Notes: a model not told the origin generated them from the sequence alone. Numbered from the stretch's first letter, positions 35,280 through 44,597 are shown. The stretch: 64,000 nt of DNA from Macrococcoides psychrotolerans (GCF_038095555.1 NZ_CP124591.1:868001-932000); one strand, 5' to 3'. A program made the numbers and translations.

Positions 35280-36632
35280 ATGGCTTTTGAAGGATTATCA
35301 GATCGACTCCAGGCTACAATGCAGAAGATTAAAGGTAAGGGTAAAGTTACAGAAGCGGATATAAAAGTGATGATGCGCGAAGTACGCTTAGCATTACTTG
35401 AAGCCGATGTTAACTTTAAAGTGGTAAAAGAATTTGTTAAGACAGTATCCGATCGTGCGATTGGTTCAGAAGTGATGCAGTCATTAACGCCTGGACAGCA
35501 GATTATTAAAATTGTACAGGAAGAACTAACGACTTTAATGGGTTCTGAGAATACTCAGATTAATATGAGTAAGAAACCACCGACTGTTGTGATGATGGTA
35601 GGTTTACAAGGGGCAGGTAAAACGACGACTGCAGGTAAGCTTGCACTTTTAATGCGCAAGAAATATAACAAGAAACCACTGCTTGTCGCATGTGATATCT
35701 ATAGACCAGCTGCAATACAGCAGCTACAAACAGTAGGGAAGCAGATTGATGTACCGGTATTTACTTTAGGGGATCAAGTATCCCCTAAAGAAATTACAGA
35801 ACGTGCACTGCAACACGCAAAAGAAGAACATCTGGACTTTGTGATTATCGATACAGCAGGACGCCTGCATATTGATGAAGCATTGATGAATGAGCTTGTT
35901 GAAGTTAAAGAAATCAGTCAACCTGACGAAATTATGCTTGTCGTAGATTCTATGACAGGTCAAGATGCAGTGAATGTCGCTGAGAGTTTCGATAATCAGC
36001 TGGATGTTACGGGTGTTACTTTAACGAAACTTGATGGAGATACTCGTGGTGGGGCAGCGCTCTCGATTCGAAGTGTCACACAAAAACCAATTAAGTTTGT
36101 CGGTATGAGTGAGAAACTTGATGGACTAGAACCTTTTCATCCAGAACGCATGGCATCTCGTATTCTAGGTATGGGTGATGTGTTAAGTTTAATCGAAAAA
36201 GCACAGTCTCAAGTAGATGAATCTAAAGCGAAAGAACTTGAACAGAAGATGAAGACCTCATCATTCACTTTTGATGATTTTCTGGAGCAACTCGAACAGG
36301 TTAAAGCTCTAGGGCCTCTTGATGAACTGCTTAAGATGATTCCTGGTGCGAACAAGATGAAAGGTCTGAATAATGTTAATATGAACGCTAAGCAAATCGA
36401 TCATGTGCAGGCAATTATACGTTCAATGACGAAAGAAGAACGTAACAATCCGGCGATTATCAATGTATCACGTAAGAAGAGAATCGCAAAAGGGTCAGGC
36501 AGAAGTTTATCTGAAGTGAATAAACTGATTAAGCAGTTTGACGAGATGAAGAAGATGATGAAGCAGTTTACAGGAATGAAAAAAGGTAAAAAAGGGCGTA
36601 ATCCATTCCAGGGCATGAATTTACCGTTTTAA
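35280..36632 (+). CDS. ffh: Signal recognition particle protein Ffh
   Basis: The SRP54 homolog that binds signal sequences and SRP RNA. The 450-aa protein has an N domain, a G domain with GLQGAGKTTTAGKL, DIYRPAAIQQL, DTAGRLHID and TKLDGDTRGG, and a methionine-rich M domain (about 325-450) ending in a basic tail with FQGMNLPF. The RNA-binding SGRSLSEVNKLIKQF segment is present. It ends at a terminator. Confidence 0.97.
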   Translation: MAFEGLSDRLQATMQKIKGKGKVTEADIKVMMREVRLALLEADVNFKVVKEFVKTVSDRAIGSEVMQSLTPGQQIIKIVQEELTTLMGSENTQINMSKKPPTVVMMVGLQGAGKTTTAGKLALLMRKKYNKKPLLVACDIYRPAAIQQLQTVGKQIDVPVFTLGDQVSPKEITERALQHAKEEHLDFVIIDTAGRLHIDEALMNELVEVKEISQPDEIMLVVDSMTGQDAVNVAESFDNQLDVTGVTLTKLDGDTRGGAALSIRSVTQKPIKFVGMSEKLDGLEPFHPERMASRILGMGDVLSLIEKAQSQVDESKAKELEQKMKTSSFTFDDFLEQLEQVKALGPLDELLKMIPGANKMKGLNNVNMNAKQIDHVQAIIRSMTKEERNNPAIINVSRKKRIAKGSGRSLSEVNKLIKQFDEMKKMMKQFTGMKKGKKGRNPFQGMNLPF

Positions 36633-36640
36633 TATTTACT

Positions 36641-36675
36641 AAAAGACAGAAAAAACTTGATTTTTTCTGTCTTTT
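36641..36675 (+). terminator. Terminator after ffh
   Basis: A 15-bp A-rich stem (36641-36655 with 36661-36675) around loop CTTGA; the right arm itself supplies the T tracts. It separates the ffh unit from the rpsP promoter. Confidence 0.8.
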
Positions 36676-36707
36676 ATATTAAATTTATTTTTGTAAAGAA
36701 AAAACAC

Positions 36708-36736
36708 TTTACAGGAAGTAAGTTTCCTGTTAATAT
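36708..36736 (+). promoter_or_regulatory. Promoter of rpsP-khpA with embedded inverted repeat
   Basis: TTTACA (36708-36713), a 17-bp spacer and TAATAT (36731-36736). The spacer holds an inverted repeat, ACAGGAA (36711-36717) and TTCCTGT (36724-36730), which could be a protein-binding site. Confidence 0.7.
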
Positions 36737-36774
36737 TAGTACTTGAGAAAAGATTAGAAATGGAGAGATTTATA

Positions 36775-37050
36775 ATGGCAGTAAAAATTCGTTTAACTCG
36801 TATGGGTTCTAAAAGAAACCCATTCTACCGTATTGTAGTAGCAGATGCACGCGCACCACGTGATGGTCGTATCATCGAAGCAATTGGAACTTATAATCCA
36901 GTTGCTAAACCTGAAGCAGAAATCAAAGTTGATGAAGCTTTAGCTTTAAAATGGTTAGCTGATGGCGCAAAACCAACTGATACAGTTCGTAATATCTTAT
37001 CAACGCAAGGTATTATGGAGAAATTCCATAACCAAAAAATCGCGAAGTAA
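36775..37050 (+). CDS. rpsP: 30S ribosomal protein S16
   Basis: A 91-aa small-subunit protein beginning MAVKIRLTRMGSKRNPFYRI. ATG 36775 follows GGAGAG; the in-frame ATG 15 bases upstream overlaps that Shine-Dalgarno and is rejected. It is the first gene of the conserved rpsP-khpA-rimM-trmD-rplS cluster, 5 bp before khpA. Confidence 0.97.
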   Translation: MAVKIRLTRMGSKRNPFYRIVVADARAPRDGRIIEAIGTYNPVAKPEAEIKVDEALALKWLADGAKPTDTVRNILSTQGIMEKFHNQKIAK

Positions 37051-37055
37051 TCGCT

Positions 37056-37283
37056 ATGGAAAAATTAATACAAACCATTGTTACACCGCTTGTGAGTCAT
37101 CCTGAAGATATTAAGATCACGAAGGAAGAACATGCATCCAGCATTACGTATCATCTATCAGTCAATCAAGACGATAAAGGTAAAGTAATCGGTAAACAAG
37201 GTCGTATTGCTAAAGCAATGCGAACAGTTACGAGTGGTGCAGCGCTTGCGTCTGTTAAGAAAGTGTTTGTAGAGATTGATTAA
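37056..37283 (+). CDS. khpA: KH-domain RNA-binding protein KhpA
   Basis: A 75-aa single KH-domain protein. The GxxG RNA-binding loop is GKQG within DKGKVIGKQGRIAKAM. In streptococci KhpA pairs with KhpB to control cell elongation and RNA levels; the same role here is an inference. It lies 5 bp after rpsP and ends at a terminator hairpin. Confidence 0.93.
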   Translation: MEKLIQTIVTPLVSHPEDIKITKEEHASSITYHLSVNQDDKGKVIGKQGRIAKAMRTVTSGAALASVKKVFVEID

Positions 37284-37310
37284 GGGTACCTTTTTTGGTA
37301 CTCTTTTTTT
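37284..37310 (+). terminator. Terminator between khpA and rimM
   Basis: A 7-bp stem (37284-37290 with 37297-37303, one G-T pair) around a T6 loop, followed by seven T. rimM starts 22 bp downstream, so this may be partial. Confidence 0.65.
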
Positions 37311-37331
37311 ATGAGATGGAGGTTTTGTGAA

Positions 37332-37829
37332 ATGGAAATGAATGTAGGGAAAATCGTCAATACACACGGTGTGAAAGGCGAAGTAAAGATTTTAACGGCA
37401 TCTGATTTTGCATCAGAACGTTTTAAGCCGGGTAAAGTGCTAATGATTCCATTTAAAGATGAGCGAGTTACGCTCACAATCAAATCGTATCGCACCCATA
37501 AAAACTTCCATATGGTAGCATTTGAAGGTTTAAACAATATAAATGATGTAGAAAAGTATAAGGGTCTGGATGTCTATCAGGATATTGAGAATGAAGATAT
37601 TATATTGGACGAAAATGAATACTTCTATTCAGATATTATTGGGTGCACTGTGTTTGATGGCGAACACGAAATCGGTATTGTGAATGATATCTTTGAAACA
37701 GGAGCAAACGACGTATGGGTTGTTCAAGGCGATAAAGAATATTTAATTCCATACATTGAAGATGTTGTTAAGTCAATCGATATTGATAATAAAACAATCA
37801 TCATTGAAGCGATTGAAGGGTTATTATAA
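37332..37829 (+). CDS. rimM: Ribosome maturation factor RimM
   Basis: It binds S19 and helps 30S head maturation. The 165-aa protein has the N-terminal RimM domain (VGKIVNTHGVKGEVKI) and a C-terminal PRC barrel (YFYSDIIGCTVFDG ... YLIPYIEDVVKSID). The ATG at 37332 follows GGAGG by 9 bp and gives the same N-terminal length as S. aureus RimM; an in-frame ATG 21 bases upstream precedes the Shine-Dalgarno. It overlaps trmD by one base. Confidence 0.96.
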   Translation: MEMNVGKIVNTHGVKGEVKILTASDFASERFKPGKVLMIPFKDERVTLTIKSYRTHKNFHMVAFEGLNNINDVEKYKGLDVYQDIENEDIILDENEYFYSDIIGCTVFDGEHEIGIVNDIFETGANDVWVVQGDKEYLIPYIEDVVKSIDIDNKTIIIEAIEGLL

Positions 37830-38551
37830 TGAAGATTGATTATTTAACATTATTTCCTGAAATGTTTGACGTGCTGAATCACTCTATTATGAAACGTGCT
37901 CAGGAAAAAGGAATTGTGGAGCTGAACACGGTTAATTTCAGAGATTATTCAGGTAATAAACATAACCAAGTGGATGATTATCCATATGGTGGGGGGCAAG
38001 GCATGGTTCTAAAGCCAGAACCGATATTCAATGCAATGAATGCCATTGATAAAACGAGCAAGACACGTGTTATCCTTATGTGTCCGCAAGGAAAACCTTT
38101 CACGCAGCAAGTGGCTGAATCGTTAGCACAAGAAGAACATCTTGTATTTATTTGTGGTCATTATGAAGGATATGATGAACGTATACGCGAGCATCTTGTA
38201 ACTGATGAACTCTCTATCGGTGATTATGTATTAACCGGCGGAGAACTTGCAGCAATTACAATGACAGATGCAATCGTGAGACTGATTCCTGAATCAATAA
38301 AAGAAGAGAGTCATAGGGATGATTCATTCTCAACAGGATTACTTGAACATCCACAATATACGAGACCAGCTGACTATAATGGAATGAAAGTACCGGATGT
38401 ACTGCTTAGTGGTAACCATAAGCATATCGACTCATGGCGCCATGAAATGCGCTTGAAGCGTACTTTTGAACGCCGACCAGATTTATTAGAACACTACCCA
38501 CTGACTCAGTCAGATAAAGAATATTTAGAACACCTTAAACATGATAATTAG
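37829..38551 (+). CDS. trmD: tRNA (guanine-N1-)-methyltransferase TrmD
   Basis: It makes m1G37 in tRNAs and so prevents frameshifting. The 240-aa protein has a SPOUT deep trefoil knot: LMCPQGKPFTQQ, FICGHYEGYDERI and SIGDYVLTGGELAAITM bind SAM, and a C-terminal helical domain (GNHKHIDSWRHEM) holds the tRNA. It is coupled to rimM by a one-base overlap. Confidence 0.97.
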   Translation: MKIDYLTLFPEMFDVLNHSIMKRAQEKGIVELNTVNFRDYSGNKHNQVDDYPYGGGQGMVLKPEPIFNAMNAIDKTSKTRVILMCPQGKPFTQQVAESLAQEEHLVFICGHYEGYDERIREHLVTDELSIGDYVLTGGELAAITMTDAIVRLIPESIKEESHRDDSFSTGLLEHPQYTRPADYNGMKVPDVLLSGNHKHIDSWRHEMRLKRTFERRPDLLEHYPLTQSDKEYLEHLKHDN

Positions 38552-38564
38552 GTGTCAATATATA

Positions 38565-38593
38565 TTGCTTTACACAGTGAAGTATGATATTAT
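38565..38593 (+). promoter_or_regulatory. Promoter of rplS
   Basis: TTGCTT (38565-38570), a 17-bp spacer and TATTAT (38588-38593). A 13-bp palindrome, GTGTGAATCACAC (38601-38613), covers the likely transcription start. Confidence 0.55.
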
Positions 38594-38600
38594 TTTAAAA

Positions 38601-38673
38601 GTGTGAATCACACATAAATCACTATGATCCGCTGAGCGAAGACTTAAGAACATAGGCAGAAGGAGAAGGTAAA
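38601..38673 (+). promoter_or_regulatory. Possible ribosomal-protein leader of rplS
   Basis: About 70 nt of untranslated leader lie between the predicted start and rplS. Firmicutes often have an autoregulatory L19 leader here. I see the short palindrome at its 5' end and an unusually G/C-rich stretch (38628-38665) but did not establish a full fold. Confidence 0.35.
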
Positions 38674-39021
38674 ATGAATAACAAATTAATCGAAGCAGTA
38701 ACAAAAGAACAATTACGTACAGACATTCCTGCATTCCGTCCTGGTGACACTTTAAAAGTTCACGTACGTATCGTTGAGGGAACTCGCGAACGTATCCAGG
38801 TATTCGAAGGTGTAGTAATCAAACGTCGTGGTGGTGGAATTTCTGAAACTTTCACAGTTCGTAAAATTTCATATGGTGTTGGTGTTGAGCGTACATTCCC
38901 TGTACATACACCTAAAATCGAGAAAATTGAAGTATTACGTCGTGGTAAAGTACGTCGTGCTAAATTGTACTACTTACGTAGCTTACGTGGTAAAGCTGCA
39001 CGTATTAAAGAAATTCGCTAA
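38674..39021 (+). CDS. rplS: 50S ribosomal protein L19
   Basis: A 115-aa protein at the subunit interface: IPAFRPGDTLKVHVRIVEG near the start, GVVIKRRGGGISETFTVRK, and YYLRSLRGKAARIKEIR at the end. ATG follows AGGAGAAGG. It closes the rpsP cluster, with a strong terminator just after it that also marks the boundary to the inverted glycosylation block. Confidence 0.98.
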   Translation: MNNKLIEAVTKEQLRTDIPAFRPGDTLKVHVRIVEGTRERIQVFEGVVIKRRGGGISETFTVRKISYGVGVERTFPVHTPKIEKIEVLRRGKVRRAKLYYLRSLRGKAARIKEIR

Positions 39022-39030
39022 TATTAGACA

Positions 39031-39068
39031 AACAGAGCTAGAGACTTATGTCTCTAGCTCTGTTTTTT
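39031..39068. terminator. Terminator of rplS, overlapping the end of the distal yfhO
   Basis: A perfect 15-bp stem (39031-39045 with 39050-39064), loop TTAT, then six T. It is a good plus-strand terminator. The minus-strand yfhO stop (39038-39040) lies inside the stem; on that strand the tail is poorer in T. Confidence 0.9.
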
Positions 39069-41638
39069 AAATAACGAATATATAAGAAGGTAAGAAGCAT
39101 TCCTATAACAGAAATTACCTGCATTAAATGGAAATATGGTGGTGTATATTTAATCGTTATATGTTTTGCGTCAGTATCAACCTTAACGGCTGTCATCAAG
39201 TAGTTCCCTTCAGAAATCTGAGCTTTTTTACCATCAACTTTAGCACTCATACCTTCTAAAAATGGAACAGGTATAACCACATAGCCTGCTTTATGCTTTG
39301 CAAGTGTAATTTCCATCTTGTCTTTATTCTTCTTAAACAAATGTGTATTTGTATTCTTTGATGCTTCTTTTAGTTGTTGGTAATCCTCACCATATATTCC
39401 AAGAAGTTTATAGTGATAAGTACCTGTCTTTAATTTTAGATCGATAACATCTGTTGCTTTGACTTTTAACGTGATTACAGGATTAAATCGGCGATAATCA
39501 TCATTCAAAGGTTTTCTTGACTGATAAATTTCGTTGATCCAGACATAATGATAATCTGTAGCTGTCTTTGATTCAATGCTCAAAGTTACATAAAGATCCT
39601 TATACTTATTGATTTTCTTGCTACCGAGTTTATAAGTGATGCCGCCGTTTTCCTGATTCACAATAAGTTTATTGCCCTGAAGTGTCGCATTACGCAATTG
39701 CGGCTCGGCATCTTGCATTAAGTTCTTCTGTGGTTTAATCTTGCTGTCGCCCTTGCCTTCAAGTACAACACCATTTAGCATCGCGTGTTCTCTATCTATA
39801 GGCTGTTTCAGTTCGTTTGCATTATATACTTTATCGGTGACACGAACGAATGGAAGTCTATGAGTATTATTATAGACATAGTACTTTTGCGACAAGTCAT
39901 TCTCAGCATAGAGGTTACCACGCTCATACCCATAGGGGATAGTCATCGATTCATTGATTCTGATAATCTGATTGACATTAAATAAACTATTTAAGTTTGC
40001 GCGTTCACCAAGACGATAGTAAATAGAGTTACTATCCGTATCCATCGTAATATTTAGATCCTTATCATAAAACTGATAGATATCTTTGTTGAAGATACTT
40101 GAATATAATTTTATCCCATTGAACTGCAGTAACATCGGTGTATTATGTGTGATCGATGTCTGCCAGTCTATACGGTCACCAGGCTTTAGCACCGCCTTGA
40201 TTTCATCGATAATTCTGTTTTGAATCGGCGATTGATAAGTTTGACTTGTAATATATTCGATATTTCGCTCCTTTTCAGGATGCAACGTATCAATCTGTTC
40301 GGTCATATATTCATATACAAAGAAATTGGTCATAATAAAAATAACGGCATGTATGAGTATATACAGGTATCTTTTTTTATTGTAGATATAATATCCGATT
40401 AGAACACAGATTATCGGAATATAGATCAGCCAGATCAGAAACTTCTCGTGACCAATTACAGAAACAGGATAGATGAATAGTGCAGGTATTAAAGAAATTA
40501 GAAATGACTTCATTTTAAGTTCGCTTAATTTATCAAGATAGATCGCAGCTAGAATGGAAGTCGTAAATACAAGTAGATAGACCCATCTCCTCTGATCAAT
40601 TGAGAATCCGTTAAAGAAACTATCAAAATATGGGCTTAAAGAACCGATCATAAAGATAATAGAAAGTATCGCATAAAGTCTATAATCATAATGCTTATAC
40701 AATACAAACGTCGCTAAAGCGATAACAGCCACTGCTGAAATAACGACATAATAGCCATCATAAAATAAATTATAGAAACCGACCATATCAATGATAGGAT
40801 TGAGCTTAATTGGGGGTAGTGTTCTGTCATTCATTAAATAGCTTGTAGCACCAGTGAAAAATCCGACACTGCTGATCATCAGTGCAAGGATGCCGCTTAT
40901 GCTACCTGTAATCAGCTTTTCCTTTAAGTTCAGTAGATCATCATCTTTACTAAAGATCGATCTATATAAAAAATATACAGATACGAAAATAAATTCATAG
41001 TAGCTAAAATAAAAGTTAGCATGCAGTGTCAGCGCAACTGCAATTATAAAAAGAAGCGGCTTTCTTTCTCTGAACAGTCGTTCGAGACCAAAGATTGTCA
41101 TTGGGAGCCACAACATTACATCACTAAAGAAGCTCCATGTAAATGTAAAGAAGTAGTACACTGTTGACCAGCCATAAATAAAGCTGCCGGTAAATGCGGC
41201 ATAGCGGTTTATATTCATATATCTTAAAAATTTATAAGTCACAAAAAATATAAGTGATAGTTTGATGATTGAGATGAAAATTTGATTTTTTGCCCAGAAT
41301 ACTGGGTCAGTCACATCATAGGATAAAAAAATATCTCCAATATAGATACAGATAAAATTTAAATATGTTATTGGCGATGTAGAATAATAATAAGAAAGAC
41401 TTTTAAGAAAGTCTCCACCGATGCCAAAGTCCATATCATAGAAGAAATGAAAATGAGAGAACTTATTATAAAGATACATCTGAAATGGCAGCATCTGTGC
41501 GATACCATCACCCTTGCCGGTGAACAATGTCCCACGGTCAAACATACGAAAAAGGACAACACTATGTGCGATACATGCACATAGTATTGAAACAAGCAAT
41601 AGAGATATATTGGGATAACGCTTAAATCTTTGTCTCAT
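39038..41638 (-). CDS. YfhO family membrane glycosyltransferase-like protein (distal copy)
   Basis: An 866-aa polytopic protein of the YfhO family, proposed GT-C-type enzymes that move a sugar from an undecaprenyl carrier to a surface polymer such as lipoteichoic acid. The N-terminal half (to about 435) has about a dozen hydrophobic helices. The first extracytoplasmic loop carries the conserved GTLFTGKGDGIAQMLP and MDFGIGGDF. A large soluble extracytoplasmic domain (about 440-840) and a final helix (YFHLMQVISVIGMLLTFLYI) follow. It is last in an operon gtrB-gtrA-yfhO-yfhO and overlaps its paralog by 17 bases. Function is inferred from family and context; acceptor unknown. Confidence 0.85.
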   Translation of the reverse strand: MRQRFKRYPNISLLLVSILCACIAHSVVLFRMFDRGTLFTGKGDGIAQMLPFQMYLYNKFSHFHFFYDMDFGIGGDFLKSLSYYYSTSPITYLNFICIYIGDIFLSYDVTDPVFWAKNQIFISIIKLSLIFFVTYKFLRYMNINRYAAFTGSFIYGWSTVYYFFTFTWSFFSDVMLWLPMTIFGLERLFRERKPLLFIIAVALTLHANFYFSYYEFIFVSVYFLYRSIFSKDDDLLNLKEKLITGSISGILALMISSVGFFTGATSYLMNDRTLPPIKLNPIIDMVGFYNLFYDGYYVVISAVAVIALATFVLYKHYDYRLYAILSIIFMIGSLSPYFDSFFNGFSIDQRRWVYLLVFTTSILAAIYLDKLSELKMKSFLISLIPALFIYPVSVIGHEKFLIWLIYIPIICVLIGYYIYNKKRYLYILIHAVIFIMTNFFVYEYMTEQIDTLHPEKERNIEYITSQTYQSPIQNRIIDEIKAVLKPGDRIDWQTSITHNTPMLLQFNGIKLYSSIFNKDIYQFYDKDLNITMDTDSNSIYYRLGERANLNSLFNVNQIIRINESMTIPYGYERGNLYAENDLSQKYYVYNNTHRLPFVRVTDKVYNANELKQPIDREHAMLNGVVLEGKGDSKIKPQKNLMQDAEPQLRNATLQGNKLIVNQENGGITYKLGSKKINKYKDLYVTLSIESKTATDYHYVWINEIYQSRKPLNDDYRRFNPVITLKVKATDVIDLKLKTGTYHYKLLGIYGEDYQQLKEASKNTNTHLFKKNKDKMEITLAKHKAGYVVIPVPFLEGMSAKVDGKKAQISEGNYLMTAVKVDTDAKHITIKYTPPYFHLMQVISVIGMLLTFLYIRYLKNRARDISL

Positions 41639-44219
41639 CTTTAGTTAACCTCGTAAATTTAATGTAGAGTACAGCCAGGATGATACCCATCAATGACAAT
41701 AGTATCATGAGATAAAAGTATGGAGGTGTGTATTTTAGAACAACTTCTTTTGTGTCTTTGGTTACTGGGATCGTAGTCATAATATAATTGCCGCGCTTTA
41801 CCTCTGCTTTCTTTCCATCCACGTAAGCTTTCATGCCATCACGATAAACGATAGGAACAACCATCGTGCCATCTTTAGAAGATTTTAGGTTGATGGTCAT
41901 TTTATTACCTTCATCTTTGAAATTATAGTCAATTTCTTTCTTCATGCTCTTCAACTGCTTATAATCTTCACCATAAATACCATTGATTTTCAGTTTATAA
42001 GTACCAGGTGTAAGACCGATTAGAATCTTTCCGTTCTGAGGTGATTTTACACGATACAGCAAATCATCATAATGTGTACGATACTTACTTGTCTGGAAAA
42101 GACGATTGTTGGCATATTTGTTTACATTAATCTGATGATTTGTGATAGGTGAAATGATTTCAACGTGCATATCGACATAGAAATCCTTGTATTGTTGTTG
42201 TAGGTTTTGAGGGATTTCGATGATTAACCCACCACTTGGAGGATTGACTTTAAGCTTCTCATTTTGGGTAAGCCAATTTGATCCGCTTGTATTGATGTGT
42301 ACCTTATCGATTAAATTTTTATTTTTCTTGAAAGGATAGCTTGTAGGTTCGTCTTCTGAAATGATACCTTCCATCATCGCATGTTCTCGGTCGATAATTT
42401 CAGTGAGATCCCTAGTATTGACAAATTTATTTGTAATCCTGACAAAAGGAATGGTCTGTGTGTTCTCATAAACTTTATATTTTCCGTCATTCTGAACGAG
42501 TTTAAAGTTTTCGGGTACGTCAGTCTGATATGCTTTACGAACGAGATACTTGACGTTGAACAATGACTCAAGGTTGCTTCTTGACTGGAAGGTGGAGTAT
42601 CGACTGACTGACTCCTCCTTCAGATTAATCTTCATGTCTTTAAAATAGAAATCGACTAAAGCACCATCGAATATACTTGAATACAGACTTACACCTTTAA
42701 ACCCTTGATACATCGGTGTGTTATCTTGTTCAAGCACCCTCCAGTCGATACGTTCGTCAGCTTTCGTCTTTTGTTTTAGCTGATCGATAATATGCTGTTG
42801 CAAAGGTGAATCATAAACACTTGATACAATATAGCTCATCTTCGCACGATCATTGATACCCGGATTATAATTATCCAGTTTATTATGCACTCGAATGACG
42901 TCCCAGTTGAAGATAAGAATTAAGATAATCATAGAAATATAGAGCGCACGCTGCTGTTTTTTATCCTTTACGATTAATACTAATAGTCCGACGATAATGA
43001 TGATCGGAACAATATATACCCAACTCACCGCTTTATGAATCACAAGATGACTCGCAAAGACCATCGATATCCCGGGAATAACGGAGATGAGATAGTGTTT
43101 AACCGTGATTGTTCTAAAGTGCATAATATACATTCCGATCAGACCGCTTGTGAAGAAAGATATTAAATAATGCCAGCGTTTTTGTGGAGCACTGAATCCA
43201 TTGAATACAGCATCTATAAAGGGTGTAAGACTGAAACACATAAAGATAATCGACATGATACTAAAGAATCTGTAAAAATAATTGTCATATAATTTAAAAG
43301 TAAAGATGGCCTGAACCGCTAAGAATAATACAATGACTAAGTAATTGTCATAGAAGATATTTGCATTTTGATCAAAAGAATCAAATAAAGAAATACCCGC
43401 TTTATATGGTGCACGTTCATTTTGTAGAAAGCTCTTAACACCATAGAAGAAGAACACACTGCTGATCAGTAATCCGATGATCGACATGATAACAAAATGA
43501 GGCCACTGTGTTTTACGGGGCACAACATCATATTTTGATTTGAATATATTTCTTGCAATAAAATAGATAAGTCCTGCAAGCAGGTGATAATATGCGAAAT
43601 AGAAATTATTAATAAATATAAGTGCTGCTGCAATGATAAATATAGAATGTTTCTTATTCTGAATGAAATATTCAATTCCAAGCAACATAAGTGGTAAAAA
43701 AATAAAGACATCGCTAAAAAATGACCAGTACAATGTAAATCTGAAATATATAGCGGACATGACAAATAAAAAAGCAGCAAGCATTGCTGATGATCCTGCT
43801 AAACGAATCTTTCTAAAGTATAAGTAACTGAAAATAATAGCGATAGCAGATTTAACGATAGAAACATAAAAAGCGTTTTTGGCCCAAAAAGAAATACTGT
43901 CTGTTTTAAAGTTGAAAAATACATCTAGAAACCAGACGCATATGATGTTTATAAAGTAAATAATATTTGTTGAATAGTAATATGATAAATCCGTAAAATA
44001 ATCGCCACCAAGACCGAAATCCATACTGTAGAAGAACTCACCATTAATAAATTTCTTATAAAGGTAAAGCTGCATTGGCAGCATTTGTTCTAATCCATCA
44101 TTTGGACCTGTAAAAATTGTACCATCCTGCAAAAAACGGTAAATATAATAACTATGCCCAAAGATAGCAAGCATCAAGGCAATTACTGGAATAAATATTT
44201 TTCTGTTGTTTTTCATCAT
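41622..44219 (-). CDS. YfhO family membrane glycosyltransferase-like protein (proximal copy)
   Basis: An 865-aa paralog of the downstream gene with the same layout: the loop motif GTIFTGPNDGLEQMLP and MDFGLGGDYF, about a dozen membrane helices to about residue 435, a large extracytoplasmic domain with many alignable blocks (EHAMMEGI, IYGEDYKQLK, KYTPPYFYLM), and a last helix near the C-terminus. The two copies are clearly homologous but well diverged, so the duplication is not recent. The start may be either of two adjacent ATG codons (44219 or 44216); AAAGGAG spacing favours the second. It lies directly after gtrA. Confidence 0.85.
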   Translation of the reverse strand: MMKNNRKIFIPVIALMLAIFGHSYYIYRFLQDGTIFTGPNDGLEQMLPMQLYLYKKFINGEFFYSMDFGLGGDYFTDLSYYYSTNIIYFINIICVWFLDVFFNFKTDSISFWAKNAFYVSIVKSAIAIIFSYLYFRKIRLAGSSAMLAAFLFVMSAIYFRFTLYWSFFSDVFIFLPLMLLGIEYFIQNKKHSIFIIAAALIFINNFYFAYYHLLAGLIYFIARNIFKSKYDVVPRKTQWPHFVIMSIIGLLISSVFFFYGVKSFLQNERAPYKAGISLFDSFDQNANIFYDNYLVIVLFLAVQAIFTFKLYDNYFYRFFSIMSIIFMCFSLTPFIDAVFNGFSAPQKRWHYLISFFTSGLIGMYIMHFRTITVKHYLISVIPGISMVFASHLVIHKAVSWVYIVPIIIIVGLLVLIVKDKKQQRALYISMIILILIFNWDVIRVHNKLDNYNPGINDRAKMSYIVSSVYDSPLQQHIIDQLKQKTKADERIDWRVLEQDNTPMYQGFKGVSLYSSIFDGALVDFYFKDMKINLKEESVSRYSTFQSRSNLESLFNVKYLVRKAYQTDVPENFKLVQNDGKYKVYENTQTIPFVRITNKFVNTRDLTEIIDREHAMMEGIISEDEPTSYPFKKNKNLIDKVHINTSGSNWLTQNEKLKVNPPSGGLIIEIPQNLQQQYKDFYVDMHVEIISPITNHQINVNKYANNRLFQTSKYRTHYDDLLYRVKSPQNGKILIGLTPGTYKLKINGIYGEDYKQLKSMKKEIDYNFKDEGNKMTINLKSSKDGTMVVPIVYRDGMKAYVDGKKAEVKRGNYIMTTIPVTKDTKEVVLKYTPPYFYLMILLSLMGIILAVLYIKFTRLTKDETKI

Positions 44220-44597
44220 TTACTCCTTTGTTAAGATATAAGTTGTAACGAAATAAGTAATAGGTATCGTAAAGACTAGTGCAGGGAAAGGGGCATAAAC
44301 TTTATGGATATGCAGTAATTCCACGAATATATAGAGTAGCAGCGTCTGTACACCCATATTCACAACCTGCGTCAGTGGAAATTGAATAAATTTTTTAAAG
44401 GTGGGTTTCACTTTATACACAAAATAACAGTTTAAAAAATAAGAAATAATAAATGACACGAGAAATCCCGTTAGATGACTCGTTAAATAACCTAAATGTA
44501 AAACCTTTAATAATAGCAAATAGACAAGGTAATAATTGAATGTATTAATGAAACCTACAACAATAAACTTGATCAGTCGACTGTAACGTTTTATCAT
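44220..44597 (-). CDS. gtrA: GtrA family membrane protein (putative lipid-linked sugar flippase)
   Basis: A 125-aa protein with four predicted membrane helices, starting LIKFIVVGFINTFNYYLVY and containing SHLTGFLVSFIISYFLNCYF, typical of the GtrA/GtcA family. Members are thought to flip undecaprenyl-phosphate-linked sugars across the membrane. It overlaps the upstream glycosyltransferase gene by 4 bases and adjoins the yfhO copies, so it is probably the flippase step of the same pathway. Confidence 0.88.
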   Translation of the reverse strand: MIKRYSRLIKFIVVGFINTFNYYLVYLLLLKVLHLGYLTSHLTGFLVSFIISYFLNCYFVYKVKPTFKKFIQFPLTQVVNMGVQTLLLYIFVELLHIHKVYAPFPALVFTIPITYFVTTYILTKE

